Source of the DNA: Maricaulis maris
GTDB taxonomy: Bacteria > Pseudomonadota > Alphaproteobacteria > Caulobacterales > Maricaulaceae
Assembly (NCBI RefSeq): GCF_003634045.1
Contig: NZ_RBIM01000007.1
Span: forward strand, 151,403-215,402
DNA length: 64,000 nucleotides
Reading direction: 5' to 3'
Within the stretch, counting starts at the first letter, position 1. Each line of letters starts with the position of its first letter. Below the pieces are notes generated by a model. It did not search any database. It was not told the origin of the DNA and saw only the letters and a program-made list of their open reading frames with translations. Shown in pieces: positions 16,917-26,066 of this stretch. Made by a program: the position numbers and the translations under genes.

Positions 16917-18539
16917 CTACCGCGCCTGTCGGGATAGGTAGCGGGCCACGAAGATCATGGGAAGCAGGGCGACCAGCGGGATCAGGAGCGAGGGCAGGGC
17001 CGCCTCGCCCAGACGCTCATCGCTGGCGAAATTATGGGCGATGATGGCCAGTGTGTCGTAGTTGAACGGGCGCAGGATCATGGTCGCCGGCAATTCCTTG
17101 AGCACTTCGACGAAGACCAGCAGGCCGGCGGATGTGACCCCGGCCGCGATCAGCGGCCAGTGCACGGTGCGCACCCGGCGGCCGCGACTGGCGCCCAGAG
17201 TCCGTGCCGCGCCGTCCAGTGACGGTGTGACACGGGCGAGGGCGGTTTCGGCCGGGCTGATGGCGGCGGCGGCAAAGCGCGAAAGATAGGCAAAGACCAG
17301 CGCGCCGCCGGTGGCGGTCAGCAGGATCGGGAAGACCTCGCCGGTCAGGGCGCGCCAGGCCGGGTCGAGCAGGGCTTGTGTACCCGACAGGAGCGCGATC
17401 ACGCCGACGGCTGCGACGGCACCGGGCACGGCATAGCCGAGGCCGGCGGCGCGCGCGGCCAGTGTGGCGATGGCGGTGCGGCTGCGCAGGGCGTAGGCGG
17501 TGGCCAGTCCGAGCGCGGCGGCGATCACGGCGGTGATCAAGGCCAGTGTGAGCGAGTGCAGGCTGGCGGCGGCGAGGCCGGGCGCCGTATCGGTGTGCAG
17601 GGCCAGCCAGACGAGACGGCCGAGCGGAACGACCATGCCCAGCGCCAGCGGGGTCAGGCAGGCGAGCAGCGCCAGCAGGCCGTGACCGGCACCCAGTTGC
17701 AGGCGCGGTGCCGGCTTGTGGCGGCCGGCGGCATTGACGCTGCGGGCGCGGCGACGCTGGGCGCGCTCCAGCCCGAACACGAAAATCGCGATGACCACGA
17801 GGACCAGCGACAGGCGGGCCGCGTCGACCAGCGAGCCGGCGCCGCTCCAGGCCCGGATCAGCCCGATCGACAGTGTCGGGGCGCCGAGATGCGAAACAGT
17901 GCCGTAGTCTGCCAGGCTTTCCATCACCACCAGCGCCAGGCCGGCGGCAATGGCCGGCCGTGCCATGGGCAGGGAGGTGCGCCAGAAGGCGGTCAGCGGC
18001 CCGGCTCCGAGCGTGCGGGCGGCGTGATAGGCGTCGGCGGACTGGCCGGCGAAGGTGTCGCGCGCCAGCAGGAAGACATAGGGGTAGAGCACGAGGGCAA
18101 ACATCAGCCCGGCGCCCCAGCTGCCACGAATGGTCGGGAAGAGGCCACCGGTCATCGCCTGTAGCGGGCCACCGGCATGGCTGAGATCGAGCCAGGCATA
18201 GGCGGCGACATAGGCGGGCACGGCGAGCGGCAGGATCAACACCCAGGCCAGTGTCCGGCGGCCGACAAATTCGGTGCGGGCGATCAGCCAGCCCAGCCCC
18301 GTCCCGATCAGCCCGGCCCCGCCGGCCGCGATCAGGGCGACAATGGCGGAGGTGGCCAGATAGGTCGGCAGGCGGGTGCCGGCGAGGTGTTGGAGATAGT
18401 CCCCGGTCTCACCGCTCAACGCGATCCAGGCGACCGCCAGGACCGGCGCCGCGCAGATCGCAGCCGCCAGCACTGCCAGGCCGATCGTGCGGCCTGGCAG
18501 GCGGACATGACTGCGCAGGAAATGCGCCGGTGCCGGCAT
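16917..18539 (-). CDS. fbpB: Iron(III) ABC transporter permease, fused two-domain type
   Basis: 540 residues with about twelve membrane segments in two halves, each with the binding-protein-dependent permease loop: PMARPAIAAGLALVVMESLADYG in the first half and PLIAAGVTSAGLLVFVEVLKELP in the second (EAA motifs that dock to the ATPase). This double length is usual for FbpB/SfuB/ThiP-type ferric permeases. It lies two bases after the binding-protein gene and 22 bases before the ATPase start, forming a three-gene operon. Confidence 0.9.
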   Translation of the reverse strand: MPAPAHFLRSHVRLPGRTIGLAVLAAAICAAPVLAVAWIALSGETGDYLQHLAGTRLPTYLATSAIVALIAAGGAGLIGTGLGWLIARTEFVGRRTLAWVLILPLAVPAYVAAYAWLDLSHAGGPLQAMTGGLFPTIRGSWGAGLMFALVLYPYVFLLARDTFAGQSADAYHAARTLGAGPLTAFWRTSLPMARPAIAAGLALVVMESLADYGTVSHLGAPTLSIGLIRAWSGAGSLVDAARLSLVLVVIAIFVFGLERAQRRRARSVNAAGRHKPAPRLQLGAGHGLLALLACLTPLALGMVVPLGRLVWLALHTDTAPGLAAASLHSLTLALITAVIAAALGLATAYALRSRTAIATLAARAAGLGYAVPGAVAAVGVIALLSGTQALLDPAWRALTGEVFPILLTATGGALVFAYLSRFAAAAISPAETALARVTPSLDGAARTLGASRGRRVRTVHWPLIAAGVTSAGLLVFVEVLKELPATMILRPFNYDTLAIIAHNFASDERLGEAALPSLLIPLVALLPMIFVARYLSRQAR

Positions 18540-18541
18540 GC

Positions 18542-19582
18542 TTATTGCCAGCCGACCCGGTCGAAAATGCGTTGGGCGGTCTCGTTATTGTCGCCCAGTT
18601 CGGAGACGTTCAGGCTGTCTTCGTTGAAGGGCAGCATGGCGGCCAGCGTCGGATTGTCCCAGCTCACATCGGTGCGCACCGGGATTTCATTCGTCATCTC
18701 GGCAAAGGCGCGCTGGGCGTCATCGCTGAAGAAGAACTCGATCAGCGTCCGGGCTTCTTCCGGGTGCGGCGCGTTGACCGCAATGCCGGCGCCGGAAACA
18801 TTGACGTGGGCGCCGGTTGTTTCCTGGTTGGGGAAGAACAGGGTCACCGCGGCGGCGGCGGCCTGGGCGGCCGGATCGTCGGAATTGACCATCATCGCGT
18901 AGTAATAATGGTTCAGGATGGCGACGTCGCACTCACCGGCGGCAATGCCGTTGATCTGGGTGCGGTCACCGCCCTGCGGCTCGCGGGCCATGTTGTCGAC
19001 AATGCCCTGGGCCCAGGCCTGGGCGTCCTCTTCACCCAGATGGGCAACGAGCGAGGCGAGCAGGGACTGGTTGTAGGCATTGCCGCTCTCGCGGACGCAG
19101 ATACGGCCTTCCCAGCGCGGATCGGCGAGGTCTTCATAGGTCGCGATCTCGCCCGGCTGAACGCGGTCGTTCGAGTAGGCGATCACGCGGGAGCGCTTGG
19201 CAAAGCTGACCCAATAACCTTCCGGATCGATCAGGTTGGTCGGGATGTCGATGTCCAGATCAGAGAAGTCGGAGGCGGCGAACAGGCCGGCCTGCTCGGC
19301 CCGGTGCAGGCGGGCAGCGTCGACGGTGATGATGACATCGGCCGGGCTGCGCTCGCCATCGGCACGAACCCGTTCAATCAGTTGATCGCCACTGGCGGCG
19401 ACCAGATTGACCTCGATGCCGGTCTGTTCGGTGAATGCGGCATAGATTGCGGCGTCGCTGGAATAATGGCGCGCGCTGTAGACATTGACGACACGGGCCG
19501 TGTCGCCGTCTTCAGTGGCCGGTTGGGAACAGGCTGCCAGCGCGGCGCTCGCCGCCAATGCGAGGAATTTCACGGATTTCAT
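18542..19582 (-). CDS. fbpA: Ferric-iron ABC transporter substrate-binding lipoprotein
   Basis: 346 residues. Lipoprotein signal with lipobox LAAC (Cys18) then the FutA/FbpA core: VVNVYSARHYSSDAAIYAAF, SPADVIITVDAARLHRAEQAG, the hinge region YEDLADPRWEGRICVRESG and NHYYYAMMV, whose tandem Tyr residues are the metal ligands in FutA1/FbpA-type proteins. It captures Fe(III) in the periplasm for the permease. First gene of the operon; a possible iron-regulated operator lies about 45 bases upstream. Confidence 0.9.
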   Translation of the reverse strand: MKSVKFLALAASAALAACSQPATEDGDTARVVNVYSARHYSSDAAIYAAFTEQTGIEVNLVAASGDQLIERVRADGERSPADVIITVDAARLHRAEQAGLFAASDFSDLDIDIPTNLIDPEGYWVSFAKRSRVIAYSNDRVQPGEIATYEDLADPRWEGRICVRESGNAYNQSLLASLVAHLGEEDAQAWAQGIVDNMAREPQGGDRTQINGIAAGECDVAILNHYYYAMMVNSDDPAAQAAAAAVTLFFPNQETTGAHVNVSGAGIAVNAPHPEEARTLIEFFFSDDAQRAFAEMTNEIPVRTDVSWDNPTLAAMLPFNEDSLNVSELGDNNETAQRIFDRVGWQ

Positions 19583-19623
19583 ATCACACCCATTCTGCTT
19601 GGTTGCCGACAGTCATCTCATCA

Positions 19624-19640
19624 ATGAGAATGCTTCGCAA
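19624..19640 (-). promoter_or_regulatory. Possible Fur-type operator before the iron operon
   Basis: An imperfect inverted repeat, ATGAGAATGCTTCGCAA, is centred about 50 bases upstream of the binding-protein start. The location and the GAGAA/TTCGC arms suggest an iron regulator site, but the match to known Fur or Irr boxes is poor. Confidence 0.25.
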
Positions 19641-19774
19641 GAAATCCGTGCAGGCCGGGGCAGTGCCAAGGCGGCGCACCCCCTCCGCAGCGGCGGGAAT
19701 GGACAGAATCGCACTGCCGCAGTGGCGATCACAAGCGCGATTCTGGAGATCGTGACGGTAGGGAAGGTAGGAAA

Positions 19775-19849
19775 TGGTGGGCGATACTGGGATTGAACCA
19801 GTGACCCCCTCGGTGTGAACGAGGTGCTCTCCCGCTGAGCTAATCGCCC
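19775..19849 (-). tRNA. tRNA-Val (anticodon CAC)
   Basis: Minus-strand cloverleaf: acceptor GGGCGAT pairs with ATCGCCC, D arm GCTC...GAGC, anticodon stem CCTCG/CGAGG with loop TTCACAC (anticodon CAC, reads GTG), T arm with GGTTCAATCCC, discriminator A and encoded CCA. 75 nt. Confidence 0.95.
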
Positions 19850-20100
19850 GGTGTTTCCGGAAAGCGACCGTATAAGCAGGCACTTCTAACCGGTCAACTA
19901 CGCGAGGAAGTTGAAGTGCAGATGTGTCTCGCCTCATGTGCGACAACTTGCCACACCGTCATGCTCTCGTCATATGGCCGTCCTGCCTATATCAGCCTCC
20001 CCCAAGCTGGAACGCGGCCGCAACGGCCCGTCCCGTCAATCACCAGATTGGACGCAATTCCCGGCCGAGGGAAGCTTCGGTCGAGTAGGAGGTTTTGTTC

Positions 20101-20319
20101 ATGAGTAATGATCTGTGCACGCCTGAAGGTGCGCGTCGTCTCAAAGCGCGTATTGAAGCCTATTGGGCCGAGCGCGGCTATGATGTTTCCGTGGATCTCG
20201 TGGAAGCCGGCTTCATGCCTGCCATGCGCTCTGCCCGCACGGATGTGCGCTCCAACCTCGTCAACGGCATGCCGACCCGCGCTGCCAATGATGCCGGTCG
20301 CGAGCGCCGCACGGCCTGA
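20101..20319 (+). CDS. Small conserved-looking protein of unknown function
   Basis: 72 residues from ATG 20101, preceded by AGGAGG at about 15 bases. Sequence features: CTPEGARRLKARIEAYWAER near the N-terminus, then VDLVEAGFMPAMRSARTDVR and NGMPTR. No signal peptide, no membrane span. The helical, arginine-rich character and strong ribosome site suggest a real gene; it could be a small regulator but I cannot name it. The upstream 250 bases (19850-20100) between it and the tRNA hold no other gene that I can support. Confidence 0.65.
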   Translation: MSNDLCTPEGARRLKARIEAYWAERGYDVSVDLVEAGFMPAMRSARTDVRSNLVNGMPTRAANDAGRERRTA

Positions 20320-21009
20320 TCAGGTCGTGGTTCGCCACAGATCGGCGAGCGCCAGCGGTACATCGCTGAAGACATGAATGACCCGGCCGGCTCCCAAGGA
20401 GTCGGCCGGTCTTTCACTGTAGCCATAACTCATGACCACGCTGGGCAGGCCGGCTGCCTGCGCTGCCGCGACATCCGGCTCGCTGTCACCTATGAGTGCC
20501 GCGCGGCTGTATCCGGCGCCCAGCGCGTCCAGAACATGGTCGGCTGCCGGTTTCTTGGCGCTTGTCCGTTCCGGTCCGATGATGCGGTCGAAATAGCCGC
20601 TCAGACCCATCTCCCCGATCAGCATGTCCGACAGGGCTGAAGGTTTGTTGGTGCAGACCGACAGGCGGCTGCCTTGCGTCTTCAACCAGGCCAGCGTTTC
20701 CTCAACCCCGTCGAAGACCTTGCTGTGGGCGGCCACGTCCTGGCCGTAGATCTCGATCAACCGGGCGGTTGCGGCATCTGCATCCTCCAGCACCCGGCCC
20801 TGACGCGCATGGGCGCGCTCCAGCAGCGCGCGCGCGCCACGTCCCACCATGGCGCGGACTTCGTCCAGGGCCACGGCCTGCAGGCCCAGCGGACGGATGA
20901 CCGCATTGAGGGCGCGCAGCAGGTCGGGCGCGGTGTCGACCAGGGTGCCGTCCAGGTCAAAGGCGATCGCAGCGTCGGCAAACAGGGCGGCGTCACGGGA
21001 GTCGAGCAT
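20320..21009 (-). CDS. gph: Phosphoglycolate phosphatase (HAD superfamily)
   Basis: 229 residues from ATG 21009 (MLDSRDAALF); a longer frame upstream is not coding in character. HAD motif 1 is IAFDLDGTLVDTAPDL with the nucleophile Asp, motif 2 is SVCTNKPS, the Lys is in SAKKPAADHV and motif 4 is ALIGDSEPDVAAA. It removes phosphate from 2-phosphoglycolate. Convergent with the small gene on its left (stops abut at 20319/20320) and divergent from glmU on its right. Confidence 0.88.
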   Translation of the reverse strand: MLDSRDAALFADAAIAFDLDGTLVDTAPDLLRALNAVIRPLGLQAVALDEVRAMVGRGARALLERAHARQGRVLEDADAATARLIEIYGQDVAAHSKVFDGVEETLAWLKTQGSRLSVCTNKPSALSDMLIGEMGLSGYFDRIIGPERTSAKKPAADHVLDALGAGYSRAALIGDSEPDVAAAQAAGLPSVVMSYGYSERPADSLGAGRVIHVFSDVPLALADLWRTTT

Positions 21010-21124
21010 GATTTCAGGCCTTTGAGCGAGCAAAGCAGGAGAAGCTAGGTTACGCGCGCCGGAGCGATAGGCTATAGCGCTCGACAGGTCGAAACCGTCG
21101 ATTCCACAGGACAAGGAAGCCGCA

Positions 21125-22483
21125 ATGTCCCGATCCCGCGCCGCCATCATCCTCGCCGCCGGCCAAGGCACGCGGATGAAGTCGAAAACGGTCAAGGTCC
21201 TGCACAAGGTCGGCGGTCGACCGATGCTGGACTGGGCCGTGGCCTTGGCCGCCGATTGCGGCGCCTCCGAGATTGTCACGGTCTGGGGTGCCCATTCGCC
21301 GGCCGTGCGGGATGCCGCCGAGGCACTGGGGACGCGCACCGCGCTGCAGGATCCACCCAAGGGCACCGGCCATGCCGTGCAGGCCGCGCGCGCCGCCCTG
21401 ACCGACCTGACCGGCGATGCCATTGTCCTGTACGCCGACACGCCCCTGATCACCGCCGCGACCGTGGCGCGGGTCTTTGAGGCACTCGAGGGCGGCGCGT
21501 CGGTTGCCGTTCTGGGCTTCGAGCCGGAGGACCCGGCGGCCTATGGCCGGCTGATCACCAATGCCGATGGCGATCTCGACCGGATCGTCGAATACAAGGA
21601 CGCCAATGAGGCCGAACGCGCCGTCGGCCTGGTCAATTCCGGCGTTCTGGCGGCGCCGGCGGACCTCCTGTTCGACCTGTTGGGCGAGGTCACCAATGAC
21701 AATGCCAATGGGGAATACTATCTCACCGACGTTGTCGGCCTGGCCCGCAAGCGCAGTCTGCGCGCCGCGGTGGTGGTCGCCGATGCCGACGAGGTGTTGG
21801 GCGTGAATTCCCGCGCCGACCTGGCTGAAGCGGAAGCAGCCTTCCAGGCGCGCATGCGTGCGCAGATGATGGCCGACGGCGTGACCCTGATCGCGCCGGA
21901 GACGGTTTTCTTCGCCCATGACACAAAGATCGAACGCGATGTGGTGATCGAACCCAATGTTGTGTTCGGCCCCGGCGTGGTGATCGAGGAGGACGTGGTC
22001 ATCCACGCTCATTCCCATGTCGAAGGTGCGCATCTGAAACGTGGCGCCCATGCCGGACCCTTTGCACGGCTGCGCCCCGGCGCCGAGCTCGGCGAGGGCT
22101 CGAAAGTCGGCAATTTCGTCGAGATCAAGAAATCGCAGCTCGCAGAGGGCGCAAAAGTCTCCCACCTTACCTATATCGGCGATGCGTCGATCGGCGCGAA
22201 CGCGAATATCGGAGCCGGCACCATCACCTGTAATTACGACGGATATGACAAGCATCGAACCGTGATCGGCGAGAATGCCTTCATCGGGTCGAACACCTGT
22301 CTCGTCGCGCCGGTCACGGTCGGGGCGGGCGCTTTCACGGCGACCGGAACCATTGTGACCGAGGATGTGCCCGCTGATGCGCTTGCGCTCGCCCGCACGC
22401 CGCAAACCCACAAGCCGGGCTGGGCGGCCCGCTTCCACACCGCCAAGCAAGCCCGCAAGGCCAGAAAGGACAGCCAGACATGA
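21125..22483 (+). CDS. glmU: Bifunctional N-acetylglucosamine-1-phosphate uridyltransferase / glucosamine-1-phosphate acetyltransferase
   Basis: 452 residues. N-terminal nucleotidyltransferase: ILAAGQGTRMKS, DPPKGTGHAVQAA, VLYADTPLI; C-terminal hexapeptide beta-helix with GAHAGPFARLRPGAELGEG, HLTYIGDASIGANANIGAGT and NYDGYDKHRTVIG, containing the acetyltransferase His and Tyr/Asn. Makes UDP-GlcNAc for peptidoglycan and LPS. The stop overlaps the gabD start (ATGA at 22480), so the two are translationally coupled. Confidence 0.95.
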   Translation: MSRSRAAIILAAGQGTRMKSKTVKVLHKVGGRPMLDWAVALAADCGASEIVTVWGAHSPAVRDAAEALGTRTALQDPPKGTGHAVQAARAALTDLTGDAIVLYADTPLITAATVARVFEALEGGASVAVLGFEPEDPAAYGRLITNADGDLDRIVEYKDANEAERAVGLVNSGVLAAPADLLFDLLGEVTNDNANGEYYLTDVVGLARKRSLRAAVVVADADEVLGVNSRADLAEAEAAFQARMRAQMMADGVTLIAPETVFFAHDTKIERDVVIEPNVVFGPGVVIEEDVVIHAHSHVEGAHLKRGAHAGPFARLRPGAELGEGSKVGNFVEIKKSQLAEGAKVSHLTYIGDASIGANANIGAGTITCNYDGYDKHRTVIGENAFIGSNTCLVAPVTVGAGAFTATGTIVTEDVPADALALARTPQTHKPGWAARFHTAKQARKARKDSQT

Positions 22484-23949
22484 GTGTTACGGACCGTTTG
22501 AGCGACAAGAGCCTGTATCGCACCGACAGCTTCATTGATGGCCAATGGGTCAGCGGTGAGGGTGGTGTCGATGTGCTCAACCCGGCCAATAACGAGGTCA
22601 TCGCGACGGTCGGTGATGTCGGCGAGGCTGGCGCGCGCAACGCGGTTGCGGCCGCGACGCGGGCCTTCGAGACCTGGAAGAAGGTCTCACCCTTCCAGCG
22701 CGCTGCCCTGTTGATGAAATGGCACAAGCTGATCCTGGAAAACGCCCAGGACCTGGCGACCCTGATCACCCTGGAAATGGGCAAGGTGAACAAGGAAGCG
22801 CAGGGCGAAGTCGTCTATGGTGCTTCATTCGTCGAATGGTCGGCCGAGGAAGCCAAGCGCGTCCATGGCGAAACCCTGTCGACGCCTTTCCCGGGCTCGC
22901 GCGGCTGGACTATCCGCCAGCCGATCGGCGTGGTCGGCTGTATTACGCCGTGGAATTTTCCGGTCGCCATGATCACCCGTAAATGTGCGCCGGCCCTGGC
23001 GGCGGGCTGCACCATGGTGATCAAGCCGGCACCGGAAACCCCGCTCTCGGCCCTGGCCCTGGCCGAGCTGGCCAAGCGCGCCGGCATTCCCGATGGCGTC
23101 TTCAACGTGGTCTGCGGCGATGCACCGGCGATCGGCGGCGTGCTGACCGGTTCCAGCGATGTTCGCATGGTCGGTTTCACCGGCTCGACGGCGGTCGGCA
23201 AATTGCTGATGAGCCAGGCCGCGTCGACGGTGAAACGCGTCGCGCTGGAACTGGGCGGCAATGCGCCCTTCATCGTGATGGATGATGCCGATATCGAGAA
23301 GGCGGCCGACGGCGTCATCGCCTCGAAATTCCGCGTCTCCGGCCAGACCTGCGTCTCGGCCAACCGCATCATCGCCCAGCCGGCCATTGCCGACAAACTC
23401 GTCGCGGCGCTGGAAGCGCGCGTGTCCAGGCTGAAGGCTGGCGACGGCTTCGACAGCGAGACCACGGTCGGCCCGTTGATCCACATGACCGCCGTCGCCC
23501 GCGTCGACAAGCTGGTGCAACAGGCCCGCGAGGCGGGGGCCCGCATCGTCACCGGCGGCAAGCCGCTGACCGAGGAGCTGGGCGGCTCCTTCTACGCCCC
23601 GACCCTGATTGACGGCGGCGACCCGTCGATGGATGTGTCGTGCTCGGAAATTTTCGGACCGGTGGCCTCGGTCTACCGCGCCGAAACCGAGGCCGACATC
23701 ATCAAGCTGGCCAATGACACGCCCTTTGGTCTGGCCGCCTATATCTACACGCAGGATGTCGGCCGGGTGCACCGTCTGACCGAAGGCATCGAATACGGCA
23801 TGATCGGCGTCAACGCGCCGATGGTCGGGGCCGCCTCAACACCCTTTGGCGGGGTCAAGGAAAGCGGTATTGGTCGCGAAGGCGGCAAATGGGGTGTCGA
23901 GGAGTTCACCGAACTCAAATATGTGCTGCTGGGTGGTGTCGACCAATGA
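22480..23949 (+). CDS. gabD: NAD(P)-dependent succinate-semialdehyde dehydrogenase
   Basis: 489 residues, aldehyde dehydrogenase superfamily. Visible: PWNFPVAMITRKCAPALAAG, GFTGSTAVGKLL cofactor motif, catalytic Glu in ALELGGNAPFIVMDDAD and nucleophile Cys in SGQTCVSANRI, ending with PFGGVKESGIGREGG. Closest in pattern to the GabD/SSADH subgroup, which oxidises succinate semialdehyde to succinate. Overlaps both neighbours by four bases (glmU upstream, rpiA downstream), an unusual functional mix in a tight operon. Confidence 0.9.
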   Translation: MSVTDRLSDKSLYRTDSFIDGQWVSGEGGVDVLNPANNEVIATVGDVGEAGARNAVAAATRAFETWKKVSPFQRAALLMKWHKLILENAQDLATLITLEMGKVNKEAQGEVVYGASFVEWSAEEAKRVHGETLSTPFPGSRGWTIRQPIGVVGCITPWNFPVAMITRKCAPALAAGCTMVIKPAPETPLSALALAELAKRAGIPDGVFNVVCGDAPAIGGVLTGSSDVRMVGFTGSTAVGKLLMSQAASTVKRVALELGGNAPFIVMDDADIEKAADGVIASKFRVSGQTCVSANRIIAQPAIADKLVAALEARVSRLKAGDGFDSETTVGPLIHMTAVARVDKLVQQAREAGARIVTGGKPLTEELGGSFYAPTLIDGGDPSMDVSCSEIFGPVASVYRAETEADIIKLANDTPFGLAAYIYTQDVGRVHRLTEGIEYGMIGVNAPMVGAASTPFGGVKESGIGREGGKWGVEEFTELKYVLLGGVDQ

Positions 23950-24647
23950 GCGCCGAACGCCAGAAGGCCCGCGCCGCAGCGGCTGCTCTCAACTATGTCG
24001 AAGACGGCATGACGCTGGGACTCGGTTCGGGCTCGACGGCAGAGATTTTCCTGCGCCTGCTCGGCGAGAAGGTGAAGGACGGCCTCAAGGTGCGCGGTGT
24101 TCCGACCTCGCAGCGCACGGCCGAGGTGGCGGTCGAGAATGGCGTGCCGCTGATCGATGTCGACCATGTCAATCAAATCTCGATCACCATTGACGGTGCC
24201 GATGAGGTTGATGGCCGTTTCCAGCTGATCAAGGGTGGCGGCGCCTGCCTGTTGCGCGAGAAGATCATCGCCAATGCCTCCGACCTGATGATTGTCATGG
24301 TCGACGAGACCAAGCTGGTCTCGACCCTCGGCAAATTCCCGCTGCCGGTGGAGGTGGACCGTTTCGGGTTCTCGCTGACCGCCAAGCAGGTCTATGAGGC
24401 GCTGCGCAAGGTCGGCATCAAGTCACCGGATGTGCAGCTGCGCCGCAAGGGTGACGGGCTTGAGCCGCTGGTCACCGATGGCGGCAATTACATTCTTGAT
24501 TGTGCCTGCGAGGCTATCCCGGACGCTGGTGCCGTTGACCTGGCCCTGAAAGCGATCCCCGGTGTGGTCGAGCACGGCCTGTTCATCAATCTGGCTCGTG
24601 TCGTCATCGTCGGTGAGGACGGTGACGCCCGGGTGATGGAGCTTTAG
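23946..24647 (+). CDS. rpiA: Ribose-5-phosphate isomerase A
   Basis: 233 residues from ATG 23946, which overlaps the gabD stop. Isomerises ribose 5-phosphate and ribulose 5-phosphate in the pentose phosphate pathway. Motifs: MTLGLGSGSTAEIFL (phosphate loop), TIDGADEVD, LIKGGGACLLREKIIA (catalytic Glu and Lys), GKFPLPVEVDRFG, TDGGNYILDC and PGVVEHGLF. Normal length. Confidence 0.95.
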   Translation: MSAERQKARAAAAALNYVEDGMTLGLGSGSTAEIFLRLLGEKVKDGLKVRGVPTSQRTAEVAVENGVPLIDVDHVNQISITIDGADEVDGRFQLIKGGGACLLREKIIANASDLMIVMVDETKLVSTLGKFPLPVEVDRFGFSLTAKQVYEALRKVGIKSPDVQLRRKGDGLEPLVTDGGNYILDCACEAIPDAGAVDLALKAIPGVVEHGLFINLARVVIVGEDGDARVMEL

Positions 24648-24676
24648 GCTCTGTTGCACGCAACAAGGCAATTTGA

Positions 24677-26065
24677 ATGACCCAGTACGACTACGACCTC
24701 TTCGTCATCGGCGCCGGTTCCGGCGGTGTACGCGCGGCCCGGATGGCGAAACAGCATGGCGCGGCGCGGGTCGCCGTGGCCGAGGAATATCGGGTCGGCG
24801 GGACCTGTGTGATCCGCGGCTGCGTGCCGAAGAAACTGCTGGTCTATGCCAGCGAATTCGCCAAGACGTTCAAACTGGCGGAGAGCTATGGCTGGTCGGT
24901 CGGCGAGACCTCCTTCAGCTGGGAAAAGCTGATCGCTGCCAAGGATGCCGAGATCGATCGTCTGTCCGGCATCTACATGCGCAATCTCAACAATTCCGGT
25001 GTCGAGGTCATCGAGGACCGGGCGGTGTTCGAGGATGCCCACACCATCCGCCTGGTGAAGTCCGGCAAGACGATGACTGCCGACAAGATCCTGATCGCGG
25101 TTGGCGGCACACCCTATGTGCCGGAGATCGAGGGCGCCGAGCTGGGCATCACTTCGAACGAGGCTTTCCATCTGGAAGACCTGCCCAAACATGTCGTGAT
25201 CGCCGGCGGCGGCTATATCGCCTGTGAGTTCGCGCAGATCTTTGCCGGCATGGGCGCGGAGGTCTGTCAGGTCTATCGCGGCGATACCGTGTTGCGCGGC
25301 TTTGACGATGATGTGCGCAGCCATGTTCATGAGGAGCTGGTGCGCTCGGGCGTGCGGGTGGTCACCCACACGGTGTTCTCCAAGATTGAACAGCTGGAGG
25401 ATGGCCGCAAGCGGGTCCATCTCGACAATGGCAATCATGTCGATACTGACGTCGTGATGTATGCGATCGGCCGCAATCCGCATGTCGACGGGTTGGGCGT
25501 GGACAAGGCCGGCGTGGCGCTCGATCCGAAGGGTGCGATCAAGGTCGATGCTTATTCCAAGACGTCGGCAGCCAATATCTACGCCGTCGGAGACGTCACA
25601 AACCGGGTCAATCTGACGCCCGTGGCGATCCGCGAGGGCGCGGCCTTTGCGGCGACGGTGTTCGGTGACAAGCCGACGGCCTATGATCACGAAGACATTG
25701 CGTCAGCGGTGTTTACACAGCCTCCTGTTGGCTCTGTCGGCCTCTCGGAGGCCGATGCGCGCAAAAAATTTGCACAAGTGGATGTTTACAAGACCTCGTT
25801 CCGGCCTATGAAACTATCCCTGACGCCCGATGCCTCGCGGATGTTGATGAAACTCGTCGTCGACGGGGAGACAGAGCGGGTGCTGGGCGTGCATATTGTC
25901 GGGCCGGATGCGCCTGAGATGATCCAGCTGGCCGGGATCGCCGTGAAGGCGGGCCTGACCAAGGATCAATACGATGCGGCCTGTGCCGTGCATCCGACCA
26001 GTGCGGAAGAGCTGGTGACCATGAAGGAAAAATGGACACCGCCGGAGTTGAAAGCAGCTGAGTGA
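24677..26065 (+). CDS. gor: Glutathione-disulfide reductase
   Basis: 462 residues. FAD/NADPH enzyme that reduces GSSG. FAD motif [15 protein letters not shown], redox-active disulfide in [23 protein letters not shown] motif [20 protein letters not shown], second FAD segment [21 protein letters not shown], and the C-terminal dimer-interface motif with the catalytic His ([14 protein letters not shown]). The NAD(P) loop followed by R residues suits NADPH. It lies 29 bases after rpiA and one base before the DAHP synthase ATG. Confidence 0.93.
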   Translation: MTQYDYDLFVIGAGSGGVRAARMAKQHGAARVAVAEEYRVGGTCVIRGCVPKKLLVYASEFAKTFKLAESYGWSVGETSFSWEKLIAAKDAEIDRLSGIYMRNLNNSGVEVIEDRAVFEDAHTIRLVKSGKTMTADKILIAVGGTPYVPEIEGAELGITSNEAFHLEDLPKHVVIAGGGYIACEFAQIFAGMGAEVCQVYRGDTVLRGFDDDVRSHVHEELVRSGVRVVTHTVFSKIEQLEDGRKRVHLDNGNHVDTDVVMYAIGRNPHVDGLGVDKAGVALDPKGAIKVDAYSKTSAANIYAVGDVTNRVNLTPVAIREGAAFAATVFGDKPTAYDHEDIASAVFTQPPVGSVGLSEADARKKFAQVDVYKTSFRPMKLSLTPDASRMLMKLVVDGETERVLGVHIVGPDAPEMIQLAGIAVKAGLTKDQYDAACAVHPTSAEELVTMKEKWTPPELKAAE

Positions 26066-26066
26066 T

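Noticed and set aside
19775..20100. Integration site at tRNA-Val
   Set aside because: No integrase gene, no direct repeat of the tRNA 3' end, and the next genes look native.
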